A stretch of DNA of 64,000 nucleotides from contig JAYJMM010000081.1 in the NCBI GenBank assembly GCA_037349105.1, positions 1,798,001-1,862,000 of the forward strand. Direction: 5' to 3'. Numbering within the stretch: the first letter of the stretch is position 1; the number at the start of each line of letters is the position of its first letter. The notes under the pieces are model-generated. The model did no database searches and was not told the origin of the DNA. It saw only the letters and a list, made by a program, of their open reading frames with translations. The position numbers were made by a program, and so were the translations under genes. This DNA comes from Limnomonas spitsbergensis (lineage: Eukaryota > Chlorophyta > Chlorophyceae > Chlamydomonadales). Shown here piece by piece: positions 10,201-20,881 of the stretch.

Positions 10201-13200
10201 TAATGTGTGCGTTTTTCATCCTCCATGCAGAAATCCATGTCAGGGATCACGGTAAATGACCAGTCCATCAATGTCTTTAATCATATGAAGACCAAGTCAA
10301 GCGTAAGTTTGAAAGGGCTTGCCAACCCTCAACACAATGGGGCAATGGTTGGGGTGAAGGGACTAACTGTCTTCAATCATATGAAGACCAGGTCAAGTGT
10401 AAGTTTGGAAACCTAATTCAAAAAAAGGCGACGATAAATGCGACTGTTGATGTGTGGAACATTCCACCGAAACAGACAAAGGGCAGGGTGGGAGTCTGAA
10501 AGGGCTTGCCATCAACTTAATGGGGCAACGTTTGGGGAGAAGGGACTAAATGGAAGCCATAGTGGATTGCAAGTTGATCTTTATGACAGCTTTGCCTGCG
10601 CATCTATCGTTCGCCCCTCCGAAAGGGATGCGCTCAGCCAGCAGCATGAGCAGAAGAAGCAGGGGAGTGGCATTGGGCTGAGGAGGTGCTGCCACGATCT
10701 TGTGGTCATTAAACAAGGGCTTGCCATTTTTTTTGTACACCGAAGACAGGTGTGAGAGATTAATGGGTACACGTGGCAGGTACACATTGCATGCTCATTG
10801 CTCAACAGCATCCCCACCAAATGGGGATGCTGTTGAGCAATGGAAGCGATGCCGGCTGATGTAAGGCGTCCTTGCGGCAAGGGTTAAGGGTCTGCTTAAC
10901 CCTTTACCCTAAACGATGTCGGCTGATGGTAGGCGTTATAACGGAAACGTTTCCTTCAAACCTGCAGCTTCAGCCGGAACCTGACTACCTCTATCACTCC
11001 TAGGGCGGTCTGGTGTTTCTTGTTTTTGACTCAGCTACATATCAGCTACACGCCGGCTGCTGGCCGGAGGCTCCATATGTGGACAGCCTTGCTGCTTTGG
11101 CCACCACTCATCGGCCGGTCCAGGTTTGGTCCTAATTGGGCCTTTCGCGGCCGCTGGGCGGCCTGCCGAGGTTGGACGTGTGGCCGGTAAAAGGAACACT
11201 GGGTTGGTCGGTCCATGGATGCTGTTGAGAATGGAACGTGATGATGCTGAATGGGTAACCTGATAACGCATCAGGCCAGCAGCTGTAGACGTGAACCCAC
11301 TGCCCGTCTCCACATAAGCCATGCACGTAGCCTAGAGCATGAAACATGACTATGCTTGGTTGATGATCTGAGTATCTGACCATTTGTCAGCCCCGCTGCT
11401 TCAGCCGTGAACCCACTGCCCGTCTCCACCTGGGCCATGGACATAAGTTTTAGCATGGAACTAGAACTGGAACATGACTGCTTGATAGATGATCGTTGGA
11501 CCTTTTCTCAGCCCTGCAGCTCCAGTGGGGATCTCACCACCACCTCCCAATGCATCCCACAGACCAACCAGACCCCCCATGACCTCACTGCCCCTCTCTC
11601 CACCTGCTCTGATCGAACTGCCCCTCACCTGCCCCCCTGTCCTCACTGCCCCTCTCCCTGTACATGCCCCGCCCCCCTCTCCTCCTGCCCTGATCTAAGA
11701 CCTCTCTGTCTACATGTCCTGCCCCCCTAAGACCTGACCTGATCACCTGACTGCCCCTTTCAAACCTGCCCTGCCCCCAGACCTGCCCTGACCTGCCTCC
11801 CCCCCTCTTCCTACATGCTCTGCCCCCCTCAGACCTGCCCTGACCCGACTGCCCCCTTTTCTCACATGCCCTGCCCCTCACCTACCCCTCATGACCTGAC
11901 TGCACCTTTCAAACCTGATTGCCCCTTTCAAACCTGACCTGCCCCCATGAACCTGCTCTTACATGCCTCCCACCTCTCATTGGCTCATTGCCCAACGCAG
12001 TTCAAGTGGATCACCTACAAAATCGATGATGCAGGGCATGAGGTGCGCTGAGGCTTTTCATTTAGGGTTCAGCATTGACCGTTTAGGGTTCAGCGAGATG
12101 ATGCAGGGCATGAGGTGCGCTGGGGCTTTCTATTTAGGGTTCAGCGATGACCGTTTAGGGTTAAGCAAAATGATGGTGCCATGGCTGGACGAGAGTCATG
12201 TTTTCATGAAGTGCGCCAGGTTTTGTATTATAGGGTCTGGCGTTCCCTGTCTAGGGCTTGGCGAAATGATGGTGGATCACCTGCTAGATCGATCATGCGG
12301 GTCATGAGGTGTGTCAGGGATTTGTGTTTAGGTTTGGCGTTAACCGTTTGGGGCTTAGGGAAAGGATGGTGTGTTGTGACTTATGTGTTCGTGAGGTGTG
12401 GTTTGTAATGTATGGTCGGGCGTTGACTGTTTAAGGCTTTGAGAAATGATGGCTGGTCATGACACGTGTCTACACGAGGGGTGCCTGGGTATTTGAGGGG
12501 GGGGTACATGGTTTAGGGCTAGGCAAAGTTCCAGATATCGGGGCTGCGCCCTTAGGGTTCAGCGGCGTGATCACATGAGATACCAGATGGAACAAACAGG
12601 GTGCAGGTGTTCAGGGTTTAGGTACGTTGAAACAACCAGGGTTTAGGTGTGCAGGGTTTAGGTGTGCTGAAACAAACAGGGTTAAGGTGTTTGGGGTTCA
12701 GGTGAGCTTCAGCAAATAGGGTTGAGGTGTGGTGAAGCAAATAGGGTGGAGATGCTAAGGGTCAGGTGCGCTAAAACAAATAGGGTTGAGGTGCATGTGC
12801 TGAGGCAAGAACTGGTTCATTGCCGCTAATGCATGAAGCTGCCTGTCCTAGGTTGTGCCATGAAGCTGCCTAAACCCTAAAAAGGAAACCCTGCCTGTTG
12901 CAAGTTGTGCCTTGAAGCTGCTTTAACCCTGAACCCTTAACCCTGTCTGTTGCAGGTGGTGCCGGAGGCGGTTGGAGACAACGATTCGAGCTACGGCAAC
13001 TTCTTGTCAACGTTGCCTGACGTGCAATGTCGATATGGAGGTAGGGAAGCCCTTCACCCGAGTCCTTTCAAATAATTGCAAAGTCGATGTCAGCATGGAG
13101 ATGGACAAGTCTAGAACCCGAATCCTTTCAACTTGGTCCAGAGTGCATTGTTGATGTGGAGGTGAGCAAGTCCTTGACCCGAATCCTTTCAATTTTGTCC

Positions 13201-16200
13201 CAATTGCCATGTTGATATGGTGTTACGCAACCTACAGGTGCCTTTTTCTTAACCCTAAACTCCAAGCCACAGGTGCTTTTTCCAGCACATGCCAGACAAC
13301 TTTCGATTTGCTGTGGTGTCCACAAAATTTATATTTGTGTCAACAACATAATTTATAATGATCCCCCCTCCCTCCGCAGTGTTTGACTATGCATACTTGA
13401 ATGCCGACACGGGGCAAACGATCAACAAGCTGGTCTTTGTGAGCTGGTGAGCCATGGCCAACCGGGTGGCCGCCTGGAACGCTTGCCACAGTTTGGGGTT
13501 TAGGGTTTGACCTCCTGGAACGCTTGCCACGGTTTGGGGTTTGACCTCGTGGAACGCTAGCCACGGTTTGGGGTTTGACCTCCTGGAACGCTTGCCACGG
13601 TTTGGGGTTTGACCTCCTGGAACGCTTGCCACGGTTTAGGGTTTGGCCTCCTGGAACGCTTGCCTCGGTTTGGGGTTTAGGGTTTGGCCTCCTGGAACGC
13701 TTGCCACGGTTTGGGGTTTAGGGTTTGGCCTTTTGGAATGCTTGCCACGGTTTGGGGTTTGACCTCCTGGAACGCTTGCCACGGTTTGGGGTTAAGGATT
13801 TGGTCTTTTTGAACGTGTGCCACGGTTTAGGGTTTGGCCTCCTGGAACGCTTGCCTCGGTTTGGGGTTTAGGGTTTGGCCTCCTGGAACGCTTGCCACGG
13901 TTTGGGGCTTAGGGTTTGGCCTCCTGGAACGCTTGCCACGGTTTCGGGTTTGGCCTTTTGGAACGCTTGCCTCGGTTTGGGGTTTAGGGTTTGGCCTCCT
14001 GGAACGCTTGCCACGGTTTGGGGTTAAGGGTTTGGCATTTTTGAACGTTTGCCACGGTTTAGGGTTTGGCCTCCTGGAACGCTTGCCTCGGTTTGGGGTT
14101 TAGGGTTTGGCCTCCTGGAACGCTTGCCACGGTTTGGGGTTAAGGGTTTGGCAGTTTGGAACGTGTGCCACGGTTTAGGGTTTGGCCTCCTGGAACGCTT
14201 GCCTCGGTTTGGGGTTTAGGGTTTGGCCTCCTGGAACGCTTGCCACGGTTTGGGGTTTAGGGTTTGGCCTTTTGGAATGCTTGCCACGGTTTAGGGTTTG
14301 GCCTCCTGGAACGCTTGCCACGGTTTAGGGTTTGGCCTCCTGGAACGCTTGCCTCGGTTTGGGGTTTAGGGTTTGGCCTCCTGGAACGCTTGCCACGGTT
14401 TGGGGTTTAGGGTTTGGCCTTTTGGAACGCTTGCCACGGTTTGGGGTTAAGGATTTGGTCTTTTTGAACGTGTGCCACGGTTTAGGGTTTGGCCTCCTGG
14501 AACGCTTGCCTCGGTTTGGGGTTTAGGGTTTGGCCTCCTGGAACGCTTGCCACGGTTTGGGGCTTAGGGTTTGGCCTCCTGGAACGCTTGCCACGGTTTC
14601 GGGTTTGGCCTTTTGGAACGCTTGCCACGGTTTAGGGTTTGGCCTCCTGGAACGCTTGCCACGGTTTGGGGTTAAGGGTTTGGCATTTTTGAACGTGTGC
14701 CACGGTTTAGGGTTTGGCCTCCTGGAACGCTTGCCTCGGTTTGGGGTTTAGGGTTTGGCCTCCTGGAACGCTTGCCACGGTTTGGGGCTTAGGGTTTGGC
14801 CTCCTGGAACGCTTGCCACGGTTTCGGGTTTGGCCTTTTGGAACGCTTGCCACGGTTTAGGGTTTGGCCTCCTGGAACGCTTGCCACGGTTTGGGGTTAA
14901 GGGTTTGGCATTTTTGAACGTGTGCCACGGTTTAGGGTTTGGCCTCCTGGAACGCTTGCCACGGTTTAGGGTTTTGGGTTTGGCCTCCTGGAACGCTTGC
15001 CACGGTTTGGGGCTTAGGGTTCGGCCTTTTGGAACGTGTGCCACGGTTTGACGGAGCATGAGGGTAGCTAGGCAGGCTGGTGGGGAGCGGACTTTTTTTA
15101 GTCGTGATTTTTTAGTCAGCACTGGGTACGACTTACCGGAACAATTATTGATCTTGAGGTCCAACGCAGTCGCTCAGTACCGAACGTATCCTGAAAACGA
15201 GCTGAAAACAGAGGAACAGGATTTTTTGTACCAGGAAGGTGGCTAGACCAACCATGGTGGGCAGATATACCGAGTGTGGGAATCTGTGGGCAGCAAAAGG
15301 TGGATAGGCCACAGGAAATAAAAGTGTGGAAATGATCTCAAGCCTTGTGTGTCAAAAAAGTGTGTCTGGCCAAAAGAGTGTTGTGTGAGTGTCCAGAATC
15401 GTTTGTGTCTGACATGATGCTTGCATGGTCCAAGCCTTGTGTGTCCAAAAGAGTGTGCGTCTGGCCAGAAGAATGTGTGTGACCAGGAGAGTTTGTGTCT
15501 GACATACTGCTTGCATGGTCTGCAGGGCCCCCGATACATCCAGCATCCGCACCAAGATGATGTACGCATCGACCAAGGAGTTCTTCAAGGTGAGCGCTCG
15601 CTTGCTTGAAAATATCAATAATCCGGCGAGGAGAATTGGTCTGAGATCAGTTTAAAGCTCTGGTGCGCCTGTTTAGCCCCAAATGACATATGCCCTGATG
15701 AGCTTGAGCCCCTGACATGCTCTGTTGCAGGGCTTCCTGGATGGTGTGGGTGCGGAGCTGCAGGCTAGATATACATTGTTATATTAAACACGCTTGTCCT
15801 GATGAGCTTGAGCCCCTGATATGCTCTGTTGCAGGGCTTCCTGGATGGTGTGGGTGCGGAGCTGCAGGCTAGATATACATTGTTATATTAGACACGCTTG
15901 TCCTGATGACTTTGAGCCCCTGATATGCTCTGTTGCAGGGCTTCCTGGATGGTGTGGGTGCGGAGCTGCAGGCTAGATATACATTGTTATATTAAACACG
16001 CTTGTCCTGATGACTTTGAGCCCCTGATATGCTCTGTTGCAGGGCTTCCTGGATGGTGTGGGTGCGGAGCTGCAGGCTAGATATATATTGTTATATTAAA
16101 CACGCTTGTCCTGATGACTTTGAGCCCCTGATATGCTCTGTTGCAGGGCTTCCTGGATGGTGTGGGTGCGGAGCTGCAGGCTAGATATACATTGTTATAT

Positions 16201-16771
16201 TAAACACGCTTGTCCTGATGAGCTTGAGCCCCTGATATGCTCTGTTGCAGGGCTTCCTGGATGGTGTGGGTGCGGAGCTGCAGGCTAGATATACATTGTT
16301 ATATTAAACACGCTTGTCCTGATGACTTTGAGCCCCTGACATGCTCTGCTGCAGGGCTTCCTGGATGGTGTGGGTGCGGAGCTGCAGGCTAGATATATAT
16401 TGTTATATTAAACACGCTTGTCCTGATGACTTTGAGCCCCTGATATGCTCTGCTGCAGGGCTTCCTGGATGGTGTGGGTGCGGAGCTGCAGGCTAGATAT
16501 ATATTGTTATATTAAACACGCTTGTCCTGATGACTTTGAGCCCCTGATATGCTCTGTTGCAGGGCTTCCTGGATAGTGTGGGTGCGGAGCTGCAGGCTAG
16601 ATATACATTGTTATATTAAACACGCTTGTCCTGATGACTTTGAGCCCCTGACATGCTCTGCTGCAGGGATTCCTGGATGGTGTGGGTGCGGAGCTGCAAG
16701 CGAGTGAGGCGCACGAGCTGGAGGAAAGCGAAATGAAGGACCGGGTGCACCAAGCTCTAACACGCAAGTAA
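7227..16771 (+). CDS. ADF/cofilin with SHOCT-like, proline-rich N-terminal extension
   Basis: Actin-depolymerising factor, expected to bind and sever actin filaments in the cytoplasm. Eight exons, all GT-AG and all in phase: 7227-7359, 7527-7894, 10231-10302, 12001-12042, 12956-13040, 13380-13446, 15526-15589 and 16667-16771 (TAA), giving 936 nt or 311 aa. The last 144 residues are a full ADF domain: MSGITVNDQSINVFNHM (typical cofilin N-terminus), FKWITYKIDD, SYGNFLSTLPDVQCRYGVFD, KLVFVSWAPDTSSIRTKMMY, ASTKEFFKGFLDGVGAELQA, ending ALTRK. The N-terminal 167 residues are extra. Residues 1-70 hold two related helical-hairpin segments (AMDEGLIGQSDFDEIKKAFL and MDAGFLREQDYLQARDSFL) resembling SHOCT/short oligomerisation motifs. 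A Pro/Ala/Gln-rich linker with PPPPPP and PPPPSP follows. The start at 7227 is the first ATG of the joined frame; Met169 would be a normal cofilin start, so a short form is possible. The core identification is very secure; a role for the extension is inference. Confidence 0.93.
8335..9598. repeat. 65-bp tandem array in ADF intron 2
   Basis: About 19 copies of a 65-bp unit containing TGCTGCCATGCATGACTGCA, GGGGAGTGGGAAGGGTTATC and GGCCAGCTCATGATA. The first copies are the most divergent; those after about 8940 are nearly identical, suggesting recent expansion at the 3' side. Confidence 0.93.
9675..10090. repeat. 17-bp tandem array TAGTGCTCCATGTGCTG in ADF intron 2
   Basis: About 24 copies of a 17-bp unit. 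The unit length is not a multiple of three and the minus strand contains no stop, so all three minus frames are open for about 150-180 codons (HMEHYSTWSTTAHGALQ-type peptide). It lies inside an intron of the plus-strand ADF gene and is not a gene. Confidence 0.93.
10303..10560 (+). repeat. Partial copy of ADF exon 3 end plus donor in intron 3
   Basis: The exon end encoding VFNHMKTKSS with its GTAAGTTTG donor (10273-10311) recurs at 10371-10408 as TCTTCAATCATATGAAGACC plus GGTCAAGTGTAAGTTTG. The flanking GAAAGGGCTTGCCA...GAAGGGACTAA block occurs at 10311-10368 and again at 10498-10548. Confidence 0.85.
10796..10842. other. Perfect 21-bp inverted repeat (hairpin)
   Basis: Arms 10796-10816 and 10822-10842 are perfectly complementary (CATTGCTCAACAGCATCCCC and so on), separated by the 5-nt loop CCAAA. 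It lies in ADF intron 3, so the pre-mRNA would contain a very stable hairpin. Confidence 0.9.
11030..11185 (+). repeat. SINE-like dispersed repeat copy
   Basis: Contains CAGCTACATATCAGCTAC, GTGGACAGCCTTGCTGCTTT, GGCC...CGGCCGGTCCAGGTTTGGTC and a GGCCTTTCGCGGCCG block. Related copies occur at 29845-30010, 35655-35790, 40540-40665, 48880-48975, 51235-51350, 55385-55510 and more weakly 57380-57480. No coding capacity; class not determined. Confidence 0.65.
11500..11960. repeat. Pyrimidine-rich degenerate repeat (CTGCCC/ACCTG) in ADF intron 3
   Basis: Irregular repeats of CCTGCCCTGACCTG, CATGACCTGACTGCC and CCCCTTTCAAACCTG precede the acceptor of exon 4 at 12001. The composition resembles an expanded polypyrimidine tract. 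Confidence 0.6.
12034..12480 (+). repeat. Tandem copies of ADF exon 4 end plus donor in intron 4
   Basis: The exon 4 end and donor GATGCAGGGCATGAG|GTGCG at 12028-12047 is repeated at 12099-12121 (GATGATGCAGGGCATGAGGT) and, decayed, near 12165-12215, 12268-12313 and 12385-12400. Each copy is followed by TTTAGGGTTCAGCG-type spacers. The decay gradient runs away from the true splice site. Confidence 0.85.
12590..12800. repeat. About 30-40 bp repeats with AACAAACAGGGTT in ADF intron 4
   Basis: Degenerate tandem units of GCTGAAACAAACAGGGTT and AGGTGTGCAGGGTTTAGG, part of the intron fill upstream of exon 5. Confidence 0.7.
13018..13225 (+). repeat. Tandem copies of ADF exon 5 end plus donor in intron 5
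   Basis: The exon 5 end (GTGCAATGTCGATATGGAG|GTAG at 13022-13043) recurs as GCAAAGTCGATGTCAGCATG-GAG near 13078-13104, as GTGCATTGTTGATGTGGAGG near 13142-13161, and as CATGTTGATATGGTG near 13208. Copies are separated by ACCCGAATCCTTTCAA spacers; the unit is about 65 bp. Confidence 0.85.
13455..15052. repeat. Tandem array with TTTAGGG motif in ADF intron 6
   Basis: About 1.6 kb of 33-50 bp variants built from GGCCTCCTGGAACGCTTGCC, ACGGTTTGGGG and TTTAGGGTTT. A subset reads TTGGTCTTTTTGAACGTGTG, resembling the exon 6 end and donor CTGGTCTTTGTGAGCTG|GTG. A higher-order order of variants recurs around 13790-14110, 14450-14760 and 14690-15000. Confidence 0.92.
15340..15525 (+). repeat. Decoy copies of the exon 7 acceptor region
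   Basis: GTGTCTGACATGATGCTTGC-ATGGTCCAAG (about 15405-15433) is a copy of the true branch/acceptor region GTGTCTGACATACTGCTTGC-ATGGTCTGCAG at 15495-15525. GTGTGTCCAAAAGAGTGTG units are repeated between them. Confidence 0.7.
15668..16666 (+). repeat. Nine decoy copies of the ADF last-exon start and acceptor
   Basis: A 104-105 bp unit is repeated nine times before the true exon 8. Each unit has GAGCCCCTGATATGCTCTG, a TTGCAG or CTGCAG acceptor, the first 36 bases of exon 8 (GFLDGVGAELQA), then AGATATACATTGTTATATTA and an in-frame stop. The copies are nearly identical; one has GGATAG for GGATGG. Only the tenth copy (16667) continues into the rest of the ADF domain. Use of any decoy would give a protein ending ARYTLLY instead of the final helix. 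Confidence 0.95.
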
Positions 16772-16789
16772 ATGCGGAAATGGTTGAGA

Positions 16790-17040
16790 GGGCGCATTGA
16801 GCCCTGACGTGCAAGTAATGCGGAAATGAGGGAGCAAGTGTGCCTGGGTACTGACGCGCATTTAACAAGTGGAAGGGAAGGGTAGGGGCTGATGATCTGG
16901 AGGAGAGTGAAATCAAGGAAGGGTGCCTCAAAAGCTCCCTCCTCAGAAATGAGGGAGCAAGTGTGCCTGGGTACTGACACGCATATTAGCTAAGAGCGAT
17001 TTCACTTCTGCGGAAATTATGTACCGCGTGCACCAAGCTC
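16790..17040 (+). repeat. Degenerate copies of the ADF last exon, downstream
   Basis: GATCTGGAGGAGAGTGAAATC at about 16894-16915 and CCGCGTGCACCAAGCTC near 17024-17040 are decayed copies of exon 8 (CTGGAGGAAAGCGAAATG; CCGGGTGCACCAAGCTC). AATGAGGGAGCAAGTGTGCC is repeated twice. Confidence 0.75.
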
Positions 17041-18340
17041 GGTTATTTTCTTGGACGCAGAAGCAATTGCTTCTGGTTGTCAATTTTTTTGCTTGAAATA
17101 CAAAGGCGTGAAGTCCGCTTGTCCTTTCTTTTCGCCATGACACACGAGGGGTGGCTTCTGGTTGTATTTTTTTGCTTTCTGCCTGTAGGACGGAGCAGCC
17201 AATGCACAGCCATGACAGAGGGGGGGGCCAATGCACTGCCATGACTGAAGGGGGGCAAATTGCCGATGCGCTGCACAAACAGGGGTTTGGGGGCCCATGA
17301 CCTGCCAATGCTGTCAGCCCATTCGCTGCAAGGACGGGCCGTGTCAATGGCGCTGTTGAGGTTCGGAGACGGGGAATTCCGTCCTCTGTCAGGACGGGGG
17401 TGGGGGGACATGCGCTCATGCAGTCCATGTGGAGCTCTGTTGTTTTCAACGTTACCGACCTGGCTCTCCATAGCTGGGAGAAAGAATGAAAGGCATGGGC
17501 ATGAATACGCAAGATGCTGGCAGCGCTCGTGTGGTTAGCTCCAACGTTACATGCATGAGTTGAGAGTTGAGACATGTGTTTTTTGTTTTTTAGGGCAAGG
17601 GGGCAGGTGGGCCAGGCCATGATCCTGGAAGCCTCAAGTGTTCTTTATTCGTTCTTTGATACCGGTAGTTTGCTTGCTATTTTTAATGGCCGGATGGAAT
17701 TGGTTTGCGGGCATGAGCACCATCTGTGCACATCCTGGGCTCCTGGCACCCTTAAACAGAAAAAGGCTGTGGGTGGTTGCGTCATTTGTGTAACAACGAC
17801 AGCAAGACTCTGCCTCGGATTCGGTGATTGTTTATTTAATCGGAGGTATCCGGGGCCCCGGGCATCAGACGACTATGAAAGCCCTGGGGACGGCAGTCGC
17901 ATCTGGTCAGATGAGGAGGGAATCTTGACAGGCCTACGGTAAGTTGGAAATTAGTACGGCAAGTGCCAAGACCTGTGGACCGGGTGGCAGTTTGTAACGG
18001 TGCACAACTCCGCTAGGCCCTGCTGAATGCTCGGCCACGTGGGGCTGGTTGGGAATGACTAAGCTAAATTCCAGCTACCATGCACAGCCAAGACCATGGT
18101 GCAGCCATACCACCCTCCTATGTGCGGGGGGCAGGAACATGGCGCCTGGCGATTTAGACTTTAGACAGGGGGATAGAGAGATCGTATGGCGGGTGGCAGT
18201 TAAAGCACTCAAAGTAACAGTGCTCGGGTGATTGGAGGCACCCCTCGCACTATGCTAGGGCGGCAAATACTGAAGTACCCCTACAATTGCGCAAGAAATT
18301 TAGCACGGAGCCTAAGAAGTAAAAACCGAGAGGGGAAGAA
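17041..18340. other. No gene recognised
   Basis: Several short open frames exist on both strands, the longest about 225 codons on minus (17620-16943). None has a recognisable motif or convincing splice structure. GGCCAATGCACTGCCATGAC-type units near 17190-17260 are a short direct repeat. Confidence 0.45.
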
Positions 18341-18344
18341 ACCC

Positions 18345-18500
18345 GCCGTCTGATCAGGACACAAGGCGGTGTCACATCAGAAGGCTTTCTTCCCTCTAGT
18401 GCCTTCTCCCTTGACTGTCCTAGCTGTCTTTTTGTTTGCCGATGTGGTCGAGCTTCGTTTCAGCATGACCCAGAGATGTAACGTCATTCACATCAGAAGG
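18345..18500 (+). mobile_element. LINE 3' terminal fragment
   Basis: Pyrimidine-rich tract with CCTTCTCCCTTGACTGTCCT, then TTTGCCGATGTGGTCGAGC, ending CAGAGATGTAACGTCATTCA. It matches the family 3' end and directly precedes a second copy. Confidence 0.7.
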
Positions 18501-18960
18501 CTATTTGTTGAGGGCTAGCTTGCTGTGTGTTTTTGCCTCCCTGGGGACTGGTCATTTTCATTTACGTCTCTCACTTGCTTTCAGAGGTGGGATCCTTCAG
18601 TCTGCCTTTCCGTTTTCTGGCGAGGTGTATTTCTTTGCCCTTTGTGCTCCTCTCTTTGCCTTAAGTTCCTTTCCTTTTTCCTCCCAACCAGGCAGACAGG
18701 ACGTCGGGAAGCCCGCAGGCAGGGGCGGGAGGCCTTGGTTCAGTGCAACTCGTAGTTGAGCTTCTTGAAGGCTAGTCTCTTCCGGGGCAGAGGATACGGT
18801 TTGACTGACCTTTGTGTTTTTTTTTCTTTTTGTTTGGTGAGTGAACTTGCTATCCTTTCTTTCCTCTTGTGCCTTCTCCCTTAACTTTCCTAGCAGACTT
18901 TTGTTTGCCGACGTGTCCAAGATTCATTTCAGCATGGCCTAGAGGTGTAACGTCATTTGT
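18492..18960 (+). mobile_element. 5'-truncated LINE 3' region
   Basis: Homologous, in opposite orientation, to 4095-4640: a shared TTGAGGGCTAG start, CTGCCTTTCCGTTTTCTGG, GGGAAGCCCGCAGGCAGG (the decayed REWEAL region), a CTTCTCCCTTAACTTTCCTA tract and the AGGTGTAACGTCATTTG end. Confidence 0.75.
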
Positions 18961-19439
18961 TTATCCGCGATGCCTCTTTAATGGAAAGCTAGCGCTTGGG
19001 TAGCGGCATAAAGCAAAGCAATTGCAGTCCTAGGTGGGAAGGCATAGATCATGACAAGACGAATACTGGTACCGTTGTAGGAAAGTGTGGGCAGTTTGTA
19101 CGGTGTCTGTACTCACAGGTGAAAAAACCGGAATTTGATTCATAGGTGTAGCCATGCGACCCTTAAATGATGAAGTAATAAGCCGCGTGTTATTCCGTGT
19201 GGGCCAATTGACATGAAACTGTGTGAAGGCAAAGGACGTCTACGGGTAGGGCTTGACCTTATCTTTGAATTCGCAGATGGATCCTTAATCTTACCCTAGC
19301 CGTTGAGGCTTTATATTTTGGGGGGAGCATCAGCTATTCAGATGTCATTTGCATCGGTGGCCTAGTTACTAGAGGAGCTCAGGTGCCGGATTAGTCTCTC
19401 TTCCCGGCGTCTCCTTTTGTTCCTTTATTTTGTGTTCCC

Positions 19440-19530
19440 TCTTCCGTTAGCTTCTTCTTCTCTCTCATCTCATCAGTTGGGCGCCCTCGCGGCCGAGCCT
19501 TCTTGTGCCTGGCCCAGAGGTGTTACGTCA
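19440..19530 (+). mobile_element. LINE 3' terminal fragment
   Basis: TTGGGCGCCCTCGCGGCCGA followed by GCC and CCCAGAGGTGTTACGTCATT, the family 3' end. Confidence 0.7.
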
Positions 19531-19589
19531 TTGATGATCGGTGGATTACATACAAACCAATCCGAGCACTGCTATAAACTAGGACAGCA

Positions 19590-19710
19590 AGCGAGGTGAC
19601 TCAGTGGACAGACACACGATCTGCAAGCAACAGAGACTGCACGTCAATCCAACAGACAGATCAAGACATGTACAGAGGTTGAGATATCGAACCCGCCACA
19701 CGATGTTCTT
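19590..19710 (+). repeat. Possible tRNA-derived SINE (weak)
   Basis: GGTGACTCAGTGG resembles a Pol III A box (as in tRNA D arms) and ATATCGAACCCGCC about 85 bases later resembles a B box. The spacing is too long for a plain tRNA and I cannot fold a convincing cloverleaf. Confidence 0.25.
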
Positions 19711-19899
19711 TCTCCCCCCGACTTTAGCGCCGGGTTCCATGTTCCTGCCCCTTCACATAGGAGGATGGCATGGCTGCACCATGGCCCATGCTGTGCATGG
19801 TAGCTGGAATTGAGCCTATTCATTCCCTACCAGCCCCACGTGGCCAAGCGTTCAGCGGGGCCCAGCGGATATGCATTGTTCTTAACATGTACAGCGATA

Positions 19900-20195
19900 G
19901 TCTTAAGGGTAATGACGTTACACCTTTGGGCCCTTCACTTTATTCCCCTCTTTTCCTTTTTTTCTGCCCCTATTTTCCTACACCTCCGACCCTGCTCAAA
20001 ATGGCTTGGTCGCGTGGGCGCCTAACAGTCCCGTTGCCGGAGAAAAGGAAAGTACCTCAAGGCGGATTTCGAGCGCTCTCTCCACATGCAGCTGAGCGGT
20101 CCTGGTGCAGCCTACCCTGATGGTCGCTAGCCGCAGTCACGGAGCCCAGTCTATGACGTTACACCTCTGGGCCCTGCTCAAACAGGCCCCGGAGC
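19900..20195 (-). mobile_element. Two LINE 3' terminal fragments
   Basis: ATGACGTTACACCTTTGGGC at about 19910 and ATGACGTTACACCTCTGGGC at about 20153 start two minus-strand LINE 3' ends. The second is only about 40-50 bp long. Confidence 0.65.
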
Positions 20196-20850
20196 CCAGT
20201 GATGGCCTAGATTAGTTTAGGGGTTAGGGTTTAGCCCGGCAGGCCTGTCAATGCGGTTTGGTGCAACCTTACAATACCGCTGCAAAACAGGAAAACTGTC
20301 ACAGTATATTACCGTAAACGTGACAGAACCGTTTAAGCCGCCGTTAGCGGCCACGGAGCCTCCGCAGCTTCTCTGCGGATTCTCCTGATTAGAACTATAA
20401 ACCCGCTTACGCATGGTGATTTGACAGAATCTACCGTACTCTGAATTGGGCCTGCCGGGTCCCTGTATCCCGGCAATTGCCTAAACTAGTTATTTCGTCC
20501 CTTTCTCAAGGACAGACCTCTATTTGTAACAAGCTCCGGCCGTCATCTGTGAATGAGACCTTTAGCGTTCCCATAAGTCAGTACCTAAACTCAAGTCAAG
20601 CCTATACAGCCTCCGCTGATATAGCAGGAGATAGGTCCCTCAGTTGAGGACCGAGACCGCCGCCGAAGAAGAAGTACGCAGTCTACGCCTCGGCCACCTC
20701 ACCGAGTGACGCGCAGTAAGTGCCCCTTTACAAAGCCCCGATGGATCGCGCCCAGACGGCCAGAAGGCCTGTGCTTCCTAGTCTGATTGCTAGTCAGATA
20801 ACAATCTGCTTCACGGCTTAACTCGCTGAGCACTCGCAGCCAGTGACTAC

Positions 20851-20881
20851 TCACTCAGCAGTAGTCACTGAGCCTGCCCGT
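20851..20881. other. Perfect short hairpin CAGTGACTAC/GTAGTCACTG
   Basis: Ten-base complementary arms at about 20851-20860 and 20870-20879 around a TCACTCAGCA-like loop, within the unclassified region. Confidence 0.7.

Noticed and set aside
17574..17942. Plus frame of 122 codons as a gene
   Set aside because: No domain, no splice context and composition no different from flanking non-coding DNA.
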